Below are positions 57,172 through 64,000 of a stretch of DNA of 64,000 bases, piece by piece. The notes beneath the pieces are model-generated. The model was not told the DNA's origin, made no database searches, and saw only the letters and a list, made by a program, of their open reading frames with translations. The DNA is from Lysinibacillus timonensis (GTDB lineage: Bacteria > Bacillota > Bacilli > Bacillales_A > Planococcaceae): contig NZ_LT985980.1 of assembly GCF_900291985.1 (NCBI RefSeq), positions 1,624,001 through 1,688,000 of the forward strand, read 5' to 3'. Each line of letters opens with the position of its first letter. Positions within the stretch are counted from its first letter, which is position 1. The translations under genes and the position numbers were made by a program.

Positions 57172-57729
57172 TTAAAATTTGTTTTGATTAGACTGAGCAT
57201 TTTGGCGTCTAACTTCTTCAATATCAGTACCTGCTACTGTTTGATTACCAGTTGATTGATTTGCTGATGGTTGATTACCAGCTGTTTTACCAAAACCAAA
57301 TGGGCCAGCTTCTTGAGCAATTTCTTCGCGTACTTTTTGTATATCAGTACCTGAAGCTGTTTTACCAAATGATTGGCTGCCTGCTTGGTTGCTCATCGCT
57401 TGGCTACCAGCTGATTGGTTTCCACCAAAACCAAATGGGCCTGCCTCTTGCGCAATTTCTTCGCGTACTTTTTGTATATCAGTACCTGAAGCTGTTTTAC
57501 CAAATTGGTTTCCTGATTGGTTGCCCATTGCTTGACTACCAGCTGATTGGTTTCCACCAAAACCAAATGGTCCCGCTTCTTGCGCGATTTCTTCGCGTAC
57601 CTGTTGAGGATTTGTACGGGAAACATTAGCTCCACCGAAAGATCCATTTGCCCCACCATTAGATTGAGCATTTTGACGCTTTACCTCGTTAATGTCTGTT
57701 CCTGAAGCTGTACGATTTTTGTTGTCCAT
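57172..57729 (-). CDS. Gamma-type small acid-soluble spore protein with internal repeats
   Basis: 185 residues, rich in Gln, Gly, Asn and Ser. Ends carry the gamma-SASP repeat core (GTDINEVKRQNAQSN near the start, GTDIEEVRRQNAQSN at the C-terminus). Three internal repeats of about 37 residues share TDIQKVREEIAQEAGPFGFG (the first begins SRTNPQQVREE). Gamma SASPs are degraded by Gpr at germination to feed amino acids; about twice the usual 80-90 residues. Strong GGAGGTG ribosome site. No other function evident. Confidence 0.75.
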   Translation of the reverse strand: MDNKNRTASGTDINEVKRQNAQSNGGANGSFGGANVSRTNPQQVREEIAQEAGPFGFGGNQSAGSQAMGNQSGNQFGKTASGTDIQKVREEIAQEAGPFGFGGNQSAGSQAMSNQAGSQSFGKTASGTDIQKVREEIAQEAGPFGFGKTAGNQPSANQSTGNQTVAGTDIEEVRRQNAQSNQNKF

Positions 57730-57821
57730 TTAAAAGCACCTCCATTTCGTTGTACGTTTTTATCATGCCTAATTCGGATGTAATTATGAGTAAAATTATT
57801 TATTATTTTTTGAATAAAAAA

Positions 57822-57865
57822 CTGTTAGATGAAATACCATATAACGGTCATTTCATTCTAACAGT
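57822..57865 (-). terminator. Intrinsic terminator after the DUF2252 gene
   Basis: CTGTTAGAATGAAAT and ATTTCATCTAACAG arms around a 14-nt loop. Confidence 0.65.
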
Positions 57866-57877
57866 CAAAAGTATCAG

Positions 57878-59215
57878 TTAGTCTAAAAATACATTCGTTA
57901 CCCACTTACAGAATAGCTTATAATCATGATTCACTTGATTTTTATAAGTTATTGCGGCAAATACAATTTGTGCTTTAAATGTACTATAATCATTCCCTAT
58001 TGCCTTTAATATTTCTTCTTCACTCTCATGTTTAAATAATTCACTTTCTGTGTCAACATCAGCTCTAGAATGGATTTTCGCTGTAATTTTCCCCATAATG
58101 TTCAATGTACTATCAAAATCTTCTGGTGTTATTAATTGAGTCTTTTTAATTTTCTTTTTATAAGGAGAACGTTCTCTCACATAAAAATGACGATCATTTA
58201 TTGTCAAATAACCTAAATGGGGATCTTCTAAATGGTGCATTGCCTTTTGGGTTGCAATCACTCTCATACCTTGGTGATTATATTTTTCCCAAAATCGTTC
58301 CCGATATGGTAAGAAATAAGCTGGTATCGGTGAACGCACTTCTTTAACTTCTAAAACTAAATCATCAACACCATTTGCTTCCTTCCCCCCTTCTATAAGG
58401 ACATAATATCTATCTAATCCGATTGAAGCAGTTCCAGTTCCATGTTTCCTTGCGATATCTTTAATTTTGTAGTAACTACTGTCTTTTTGGTTTTCAACAT
58501 CGAGTGTTTGGTAATACTGTTCAAAGGATGACTCAAAATGTTGTCGCTCTTCCCCACCCACTGGTTGAATTTCTTCGGACCATTTAAAAACTCTATCACC
58601 TTCATCGTTAATGAAAGTGATATCCTTTAGAAGGTGATCCCTTTGTCTTTTTTCTAATTTTTTTAAAGTCTTTCTTACAGGCCCTTTTGTATTTGTTTCG
58701 TTAAATGATAATGTATAGGGGTCATCCTTCCCCTTTTTAAAGCGGTTTAATTGCTTATAGTACGAATCTATGAATTGTTCGATTCGCTCTTTTTGGTCAA
58801 TCTCGGATAGCCCTTGTTGCTCGCAATATAGTGCGACACTTACTGCCATTCGTAATAGATCATATAAATAAGAGCCAATATACCCTTCATCAAAATCATT
58901 TACATCAAATACTATCTCTCCTTCTTCATTTTGAAACGCACCGAAGTTTTCCATATGTAAGTCACCTTGAACCCATGTAGGTTTATCTACTGCCGTATGA
59001 AATGAAAATGGGATTTTCGTCATATCATAATAGTATAGGTACGCACTTCCTCTAAAAAATCGAAATGGGCTTTCCATCATTTTTTCGTACTTCTTTTTTC
59101 TTTTCTCTTGTTCTAAATTCATGCACTCATCATCGAATTCATTCAATATGTTTTCTATAATATACAATCGCAAAACTTCCCGAGTATCCTTAACTCGATT
59201 TAATAAGTCTTCCAT
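57878..59215 (-). CDS. DUF2252 family protein (kinase-like fold)
   Basis: 445 residues. Conserved FFRGSAYLYYYDM, the kinase-like WVQGDLHMENFGAFQNEEG..VFDVNDFDEGYIGSYLYDLLRMA (Asp/Asn metal and catalytic residues as in aminoglycoside-phosphotransferase-like folds) and GTGTASIGLDRYYVLIEG. Biological substrate unknown. The ATG at 59215 lies 9 nt after GGGGTG; a GTG 12 nt upstream overlaps that site. Monocistronic. Confidence 0.85.
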   Translation of the reverse strand: MEDLLNRVKDTREVLRLYIIENILNEFDDECMNLEQEKRKKKYEKMMESPFRFFRGSAYLYYYDMTKIPFSFHTAVDKPTWVQGDLHMENFGAFQNEEGEIVFDVNDFDEGYIGSYLYDLLRMAVSVALYCEQQGLSEIDQKERIEQFIDSYYKQLNRFKKGKDDPYTLSFNETNTKGPVRKTLKKLEKRQRDHLLKDITFINDEGDRVFKWSEEIQPVGGEERQHFESSFEQYYQTLDVENQKDSSYYKIKDIARKHGTGTASIGLDRYYVLIEGGKEANGVDDLVLEVKEVRSPIPAYFLPYRERFWEKYNHQGMRVIATQKAMHHLEDPHLGYLTINDRHFYVRERSPYKKKIKKTQLITPEDFDSTLNIMGKITAKIHSRADVDTESELFKHESEEEILKAIGNDYSTFKAQIVFAAITYKNQVNHDYKLFCKWVTNVFLD

Positions 59216-59513
59216 CAAAATGTACACCCCTTATCACAATATTTTGATCATTATCATAAGATAAATATACGCTATTTTTATGTTGGGGTTCCTAATTTAT
59301 TACTTTCTCATCATATTAAAACATTTATATTTTAATATTTTCCCATTTTACAACATCATGTATAGTTGAACTATAATCAAAAAACTAGGTAGATAAAGGT
59401 GTTGACCTTACAAAAAATGGAATGACAATAATAATTGCAAGTAGTAAAATATTTTTAATGTTATTTCATAATTGTACTGAATTTTAAACAATAAATAATT
59501 AGGAGGTGGGATT

Positions 59514-61334
59514 ATGTTTTGTTCAAATTGTGGTGAACACAATGAGACTAGTGCAAGGTTTTGCTCGAATTGTGGGCACTCATTATTAAATGACCCTCTT
59601 CAAAACCAGTTAAATAAGGATTCACTAGCAACACCACACGATAAACAGTCATCAAATCCGAGCATGAAAGAACCCGGAGATTCGCACTTTGACCAACAGG
59701 GTGATTTACCATTTACGAATTCGGGAAACTCTCAATTCCAACAACCAGAGCAAACATCATTCCAGCAGCCTGGGAATGGAGCATTTAACCACTCTGAACG
59801 GTCTTTCCAACAACCTAATAGTGGCTCCCAAAATCCCGAGCAACATTTCAATCAATCGAACAATGAACAATTTCGACAACCAGGTCAGCCATTCCAACAA
59901 CCTGGGGGAAATCAATTTCATCAGACAAGAAGTCAACAACAGTTCGCAAATCAGCGCCATAATAAGCCCTCGTCAAATAAAAGTATGAAAGTTTGGATAA
60001 TCTCTGGTATTGCTGCTTTCATCGTTGTTATTCTTGCTGTAAGTTATGGCTTGTTTACTATTTTTAACGGCCAAAATAGCGCAAAACTGGTTGATGACAA
60101 AAAAGTTGAACAAATTGTTAATAACGACAATAAAGAAGATGAAGAAATTGAAAATGACAAAGATATTAATAACGGCAAGGTAGATAAAGAAAAAGAAGTT
60201 GTAGAGGAAAAGGAAAGGACTCAAGTAATTAAAGAGTCCATGCCTAAAGTGTTCACAATTATTACTGAAGATGGTCACGGCTCTGGTTTCCTCTATGAAA
60301 AAGGTGGATATATCGTTACAAACGCCCATGTAGTTGCCGGTTTTTCAGACGTACTCGTACGAAATAGCGCCGGTCAAGAATCACCTGGCCGAGTAATTGG
60401 GATTTCTGATACTTTAGATATTGCTCTTGTCTACAGCGAAGAATATGAGGAAGCAGAACCACTTCCTATTGAAAATAATATTTCTGATATTGGGATTGAA
60501 GTAATTGCTATTGGTAGCCCTCAGGGATTTGAGAATTCTGCCTCTATTGGTTACTTAACAGGTACAGATAGAGAAATGGCAATCGAAGGTTATAATTTTG
60601 TTTATGATGAACTGTATCAAATTGACGCTCAAATTGACCAAGGAAGTAGTGGCGGACCATTATTCGATGCAACAACCGGTAAAGTAATTGGGATTAATTC
60701 TCTTGTGTACTTAAACTATCAATCTTTCGCATTTGCAATTCCAGTATATACTGTCTCTGATTATTTCGAGGATTGGATTGCAAATCCGATGACTGCATCA
60801 GAAGTGGTTGCAGTGGATGTCTATGCAGGTTATGAAACGAACAGTAGTGAACTAAGTGAAGATTACTCTGAATTTTGGAAGTGGTATGATGAGTACAGTC
60901 AAGAAGGTACAGATGAATATTTAGATGATGAAATCTATAACGAATATTTAAATACTTACGGTTATTATTTTGATGAAGAATCTTTATCTAGCTTTATTAC
61001 CTCATTCTTTGAATATTATGAATGGTCTATTAATGATGCTGATTTCTATTGGATACAGGACATGATTTCCCCAGAAAGTAATGCCTATTATGACTTAGAA
61101 CAGCAGATTATTGATTACTCTGAGTCAAAAACAACATTCGACTATTGGTACACAGAGATACTAGGCATCGATATTTTAGAAGACCATGCAGTTGTTTACA
61201 CATATGAAGAGTATGACTTATATGATGCAAACGGTGATTATACAACTTATACCGAAAACGTAGAATATTATGTGACAATTGATGAAAATGGTTATTACCT
61301 AATTTCGGATATTATTTATACTGCTGCTGAATAA
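59514..61334 (+). CDS. Membrane-anchored trypsin-like (HtrA-type) protease with N-terminal zinc ribbon
   Basis: 606 residues. Zinc ribbon (Cys3, Cys6, Cys17, Cys20); a Gln/Pro-rich linker with FQQPG-like repeats (about 70-150); one membrane helix at about 159-184; a Lys/Glu-rich stretch; then a trypsin-like domain with triad His272 (TNAHVV), Asp302 (LDIALV) and Ser379 (GSSGGP). No PDZ domain. The last ~210 residues are very acidic and Tyr-rich, ending in a small beta domain as in other zinc-ribbon membrane proteins. The protease should face outside. Strong AGGAGGTGGG ribosome site. Confidence 0.82.
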   Translation: MFCSNCGEHNETSARFCSNCGHSLLNDPLQNQLNKDSLATPHDKQSSNPSMKEPGDSHFDQQGDLPFTNSGNSQFQQPEQTSFQQPGNGAFNHSERSFQQPNSGSQNPEQHFNQSNNEQFRQPGQPFQQPGGNQFHQTRSQQQFANQRHNKPSSNKSMKVWIISGIAAFIVVILAVSYGLFTIFNGQNSAKLVDDKKVEQIVNNDNKEDEEIENDKDINNGKVDKEKEVVEEKERTQVIKESMPKVFTIITEDGHGSGFLYEKGGYIVTNAHVVAGFSDVLVRNSAGQESPGRVIGISDTLDIALVYSEEYEEAEPLPIENNISDIGIEVIAIGSPQGFENSASIGYLTGTDREMAIEGYNFVYDELYQIDAQIDQGSSGGPLFDATTGKVIGINSLVYLNYQSFAFAIPVYTVSDYFEDWIANPMTASEVVAVDVYAGYETNSSELSEDYSEFWKWYDEYSQEGTDEYLDDEIYNEYLNTYGYYFDEESLSSFITSFFEYYEWSINDADFYWIQDMISPESNAYYDLEQQIIDYSESKTTFDYWYTEILGIDILEDHAVVYTYEEYDLYDANGDYTTYTENVEYYVTIDENGYYLISDIIYTAAE

Positions 61335-61337
61335 TGA

Positions 61338-61362
61338 AAAGGGCATCGAATTCGATGCCCTT
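61338..61362 (+). terminator. Palindromic hairpin after the protease gene
   Basis: AAGGGCATCGAA/TTCGATGCCCTT perfect palindrome 4 bp after the stop. A T run exists only on the minus strand, so termination efficiency is uncertain. Confidence 0.5.
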
Positions 61363-61429
61363 CAGACTGTAGACAAACTCAAAGAATTTTGGGATTTGTT
61401 TGCGGTCTTTTTCTTTATACAATACATTT

Positions 61430-61568
61430 GAAATCGTCTATTTCCGTAACAGAGCTTCGCTTTCCACGGGCACGGCCTCAGCCTTCTCCTTCGCTACGCT
61501 CAGTCCGGGTGCTTCGGCTCGTGCTGTTCCCGTAGGAGTCTTCGCGCCTGTAACGAAAATCGACTTAT
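61430..61568. repeat. GC-rich imperfectly palindromic intergenic element
   Basis: About 140 bp with much higher GC than its surroundings. Outer arms TTTCCGTAAC (61441-61450) and GTAACGAAAATCGAC (61551-61565) are roughly inverted. The interior has CCACGGGCACGG facing CGTGCTGTTCCCGTAGG. Of the type found scattered between genes in Bacillaceae (general knowledge). CTTCGCTACGCT in it also occurs in the IS256 tail. Confidence 0.55.
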
Positions 61569-61620
61569 ATCAGCTAATACAAAAGTGTTGTGCTTCTAAT
61601 ATTCTGAGGTGATGATAACT

Positions 61621-61710
61621 GTGATGACGAAAAATAAAATCAATGAACGTGAACAACTAGAAATACTAACAATCGAACAGGTTGTACCAAAGGACCATCT
61701 GGTTAGTAAA
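61621..61710 (+). pseudogene. 5' remnant of an IS1182-family transposase gene
   Basis: After AGGTGATG, a GTG/ATG start reads MTKNKINEREQLEILTIEQ then VVPKDHLV, the well-known N-terminus of IS1182-type transposases. Similarity then stops and unrelated sequence leads to a stop about 20 codons later. About 30 of roughly 450-500 codons remain. Confidence 0.7.
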
Positions 61711-61747
61711 CGGACCTTAGTGATAAACTATAATACTTTAGACAATA

Positions 61748-62626
61748 CTATAGTTTTTCTAGAGCCTTTTTCCTTATAAAGGATAACTTCGTTTCAGATA
61801 TGACAATTGCAATTAAAATTAATATTCCACCAATTGTCATTCTGTAAGTTAAAACCTCATGCAATAAAATAATCGAGAATACCATTCCCCAAAATGCTTC
61901 CGTAGAAAGAATAATTGCGGTTTTAGTTTCATTCGTATATTTTTGTGCAATTGTTTGTAAACAGTAAGCCAACGTTGTAGAAAAAATACCTAAATATAGT
62001 GTTGAAAGTACACCTTCTAACTCGAAAGAGAAATTCCAGTCTCCTCTAACGAAAACTACACTCCAAGCTAGTATAGCTGCAACACCCATTTGGATAACTG
62101 TTAATAAAATTGGATCTTCGTCTTTTACGTATTTTGATGTATAGAAAATTTGATAGGCAAATGCAAAGGCACACGCAAGTGTCAACAAGTCACCAATGTT
62201 TACTTCTGATGTTAATTGAAGTGATAGGAATGCAATTCCAACAACAGCTAGGAAAGCACCAGTCAATTCAAATTTGTCGATTTTTCTTTTATAGGCAAAA
62301 TAAGCAATAAATGGCACAATCACAACATTAACTGCAGTTAAAAATGCATTTTTAGATGGTGTGGTATATTGAAGGCCGACTGTTTGTAATAAGAAAGCTA
62401 AATATAAAAATAGACCTAAAACGATACCTCTTTTTAATGTGGACTTTCTAATATGTTTAAGTCTTTTATAAAAAAAGATACATAAAATGACTAAGCCTAT
62501 TGAAAATCTAGCTGCAAGAAGTTGGTAAGGTGTTAGATAATTTAGTGAAACTGCTGTAAATACAAACCCACTTCCCCATATAATGGCAGTCAAGATTAGC
62601 ATTATTTCTCCAATATATTTACGCAT
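61748..62626 (-). CDS. EamA/DMT family transporter
   Basis: 292 residues, ten membrane helices in two EamA repeats: GEIMLILTAIIWGSGFVFTAVSLNYLTPYQLLAARF, and NIGDLLTLACAFAFAYQIFYTSKYV leading to the second half with STEAFWGMVFSIILLHE. Metabolite export or uptake, substrate unknown. The ATG at 62626 lies 5 nt after GGAGG; the longer frame upstream has no ribosome site. Confidence 0.88.
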   Translation of the reverse strand: MRKYIGEIMLILTAIIWGSGFVFTAVSLNYLTPYQLLAARFSIGLVILCIFFYKRLKHIRKSTLKRGIVLGLFLYLAFLLQTVGLQYTTPSKNAFLTAVNVVIVPFIAYFAYKRKIDKFELTGAFLAVVGIAFLSLQLTSEVNIGDLLTLACAFAFAYQIFYTSKYVKDEDPILLTVIQMGVAAILAWSVVFVRGDWNFSFELEGVLSTLYLGIFSTTLAYCLQTIAQKYTNETKTAIILSTEAFWGMVFSIILLHEVLTYRMTIGGILILIAIVISETKLSFIRKKALEKL

Positions 62627-62885
62627 TATGTCCTCCATATGTAAAAAATGAATGTTATAAATATTTTCAATTATATAATAGTTTCCCAAAATGAAACTAT
62701 ATTTATTTACCATTCTAAGATTAAACAAGTACTTATATATATTTTCAATCCAATTCGACATTATTTCCCGAGAAATATCATCGTGACAAAATTTGGAGTA
62801 AATTGTACGATTAGTAAGAGCAATTGATTTTTCAAATATTTATCTGGGTTGGATATCAATTGAAAAGTAAGGAGATGATTTAGAA

Positions 62886-63542
62886 ATGTCTTTTACATTA
62901 GAAAAGAAAAAGAACTTTTCACTGCTTATTTCACCTATAATTATTATTATACTAGGGTATTCTATAGCAAATCTTTTCTCAAGATGGATGGCCGAATGGG
63001 CTTGGGTACCACTCGCAATTGTTTATTGGTCAACGATGGGTTTTTGCATTTTTTATTTTAAAGAGAATAAGAAATTAATTGACTGGTTTATAACTACTAA
63101 AATAACAAGGCTCCCCAACATCATCTCAATAATTCTATCATTATTTCCATTGTCTATCTTAATATTAAATTTCAATCTATTAAATTCGCCTTTATTAATC
63201 ATTTTATGGATTTGTTTTGCTCTAATTAATCCTTGGTTTGAAGAATTGTATTGGAGAGGCTTATTATTAGATGCTTCAAGAGGAATACTTCCAACTTGGA
63301 TAAGTATTATTTATAGTACATTTTTCTATTGCATTAGCCATCCATTTATGTGGGGTGTGTTTTCCATAGCAAACACTTCTTATCATTTATATATTTATCT
63401 TATTTTAATGGGAATTGTTTGGGCTATAACATATCACAAAACGAATAGTTTAAAATGGGTTGTTGTGTCACATTTTATCGTGGATATAGGTAATTTAGCG
63501 GTATTTACTTTTCTAAATATTTATATCCCACCTGGACTATGA
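62886..63542 (+). CDS. CPBP family intramembrane metalloprotease
   Basis: 218 residues, about seven hydrophobic segments. Motif 1 WFEELYWRGLLLD (catalytic Glu pair, Arg), motif 2 FFYCISHPFMWG and motif 4 VVSHFIVDIGN. Putative membrane protease or immunity protein; unrelated in sequence detail to the CPBP protein at 24.5 kb. ATG after GGAGATG. The adjacent convergent TetR gene could be its regulator, but no operator was identified. Confidence 0.83.
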   Translation: MSFTLEKKKNFSLLISPIIIIILGYSIANLFSRWMAEWAWVPLAIVYWSTMGFCIFYFKENKKLIDWFITTKITRLPNIISIILSLFPLSILILNFNLLNSPLLIILWICFALINPWFEELYWRGLLLDASRGILPTWISIIYSTFFYCISHPFMWGVFSIANTSYHLYIYLILMGIVWAITYHKTNSLKWVVVSHFIVDIGNLAVFTFLNIYIPPGL

Positions 63543-63604
63543 AATAAAGCCAAGGGGACTTTAACATCGCCATTTAAACAAGCCCCCTGGAATTGCTTGC
63601 CAAC

Positions 63605-64000
63605 TTATTTGCTTATTGTTGAAATAAACCCTTCTATTATATAATTAATACTTTTCTCTGTATCAACCGGCATACCAAAGGCACCTTTTTGTTCTAATGA
63701 AGCGAAACCATGTAATATACTTCTCCACCCTCTTATTGCATGAATGATGGTTTCTTGATCGAGATGATAATCACTTAATATTCCCATTAGGAGTTGAATA
63801 ATTTTGTTACCTGCACCTTCCAACTCTTTATCATTATTTTCAGGAGCTTTAATTGTTAACTCATAGAGACCGGGATGTTCTCTTGTAAATTCAATATAAG
63901 CAGTTGACATTGCAAAAATAGCTTCATTTTTTTGCTTACCTCTTACTCTATCGTTAATTTTTTCAAATAGTAAAGTTAAACCATATAAAGATAATTCTCG
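63605..64000 (-). CDS. TetR/AcrR family regulator, WHG-type C-terminal domain (N-terminus beyond window)
   Basis: The open frame runs without a stop from the window edge: RELSLYGLTLLFEKINDRVRG, then AMSTAYIEFTREHPGLYELTI..HAIRGWRSILHGFASLEQKGAFGMPVDTEKSINYIIEGFIST. This is the ligand-binding/dimer domain (TetR_C WHG type) of a TetR repressor; the DNA-binding HTH lies to the right of the window. The internal ATG at 63910 is not the start, since the family similarity continues upstream of it. Confidence 0.85.
   Translation of the reverse strand, partial: RELSLYGLTLLFEKINDRVRGKQKNEAIFAMSTAYIEFTREHPGLYELTIKAPENNDKELEGAGNKIIQLLMGILSDYHLDQETIIHAIRGWRSILHGFASLEQKGAFGMPVDTEKSINYIIEGFISTISK

Noticed and set aside
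57252..57629. 125-codon plus-strand frame opposite the gamma-type SASP
   Set aside because: Antisense shadow of a strongly repetitive gene; the opposite strand has the ribosome site, terminator and family motif.

Overview
The window looks like chromosomal DNA of an AT-rich, endospore-forming, motile Firmicute of the Bacillaceae/Caryophanaceae (Lysinibacillus, Solibacillus or a near relative). Evidence: synteny with the Bacillus subtilis bcp-gsaB-ygaE-ygaD-ntdP-sspE-mutY-yfhP-yfhJ-yfhH-recX block; gamma-type spore proteins and a PdaA cortex deacetylase; motAB with a SigD-like promoter; and a D-aspartate ligase/aspartate racemase pair, as expected for the L-Lys-D-Asp peptidoglycan of Lysinibacillus-like genera. 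This placement is inference; no rRNA or tRNA gene is present.

Layout. 1-16.4 kb: bcp (partial), gsaB, ygaE, a five-gene oligopeptide ABC operon in appDFABC order (absent from this place in B. subtilis), the ygaD exporter, ntdP, a tiny Asn/Gln-rich spore-type protein, mutY, yfhP, yfhJ, yfhH, recX and pdaA. 16.5-18.8 kb: an array of 52-bp repeats split by a dead IS256-family element. 18.9-21.1 kb: an FMN-riboswitch riboflavin operon reduced to ribE-ribB-ribH. 21.3-28.5 kb: an RNA uracil methyltransferase, an OFA-type transporter, and a GntR/DUF1648/CPBP-protease operon with twin operators. 28.6-32.5 kb: a carboxyspermidine dehydrogenase/decarboxylase operon behind a structured leader, then an MFS pump. 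32.6-41.7 kb: a PerR/Fur-type controlled metal ATPase, yihY, ytxH-like and DUF1128 genes, psuK-psuG, motAB and a carbonic anhydrase. 41.7-44.1 kb: a second 52-bp repeat array split by an intact copy of the same IS256-family element. 44.2-57.8 kb: GNAT, a decayed PPK2 pseudogene, map, sbcDC, ampS, a DEAD-box helicase, the D-Asp ligase/racemase pair and a gamma-type SASP. 57.8-64 kb: DUF2252, a zinc-ribbon/HtrA-like protease, an IS1182-type remnant beside a GC-rich palindromic element, an EamA transporter, a CPBP protease and a TetR regulator cut by the window end.

Most genes are ordinary housekeeping or envelope functions, separated by clear intrinsic terminators. The most unusual content is non-coding. 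Two arrays share a 52-bp period and a half-unit containing an imperfect dyad, but have different second halves. Both lie between convergent genes and both host the same insertion sequence. A third, degenerate dyad family with similar spacing lies at 27.15-27.34 kb. Other points of interest are the riboflavin operon lacking ribD and the GTP cyclohydrolase II domain, the structured leader of the polyamine operon, paired operators upstream of gntR and psuK, and a PerR box plus Fur-like dyads upstream of the metal ATPase.
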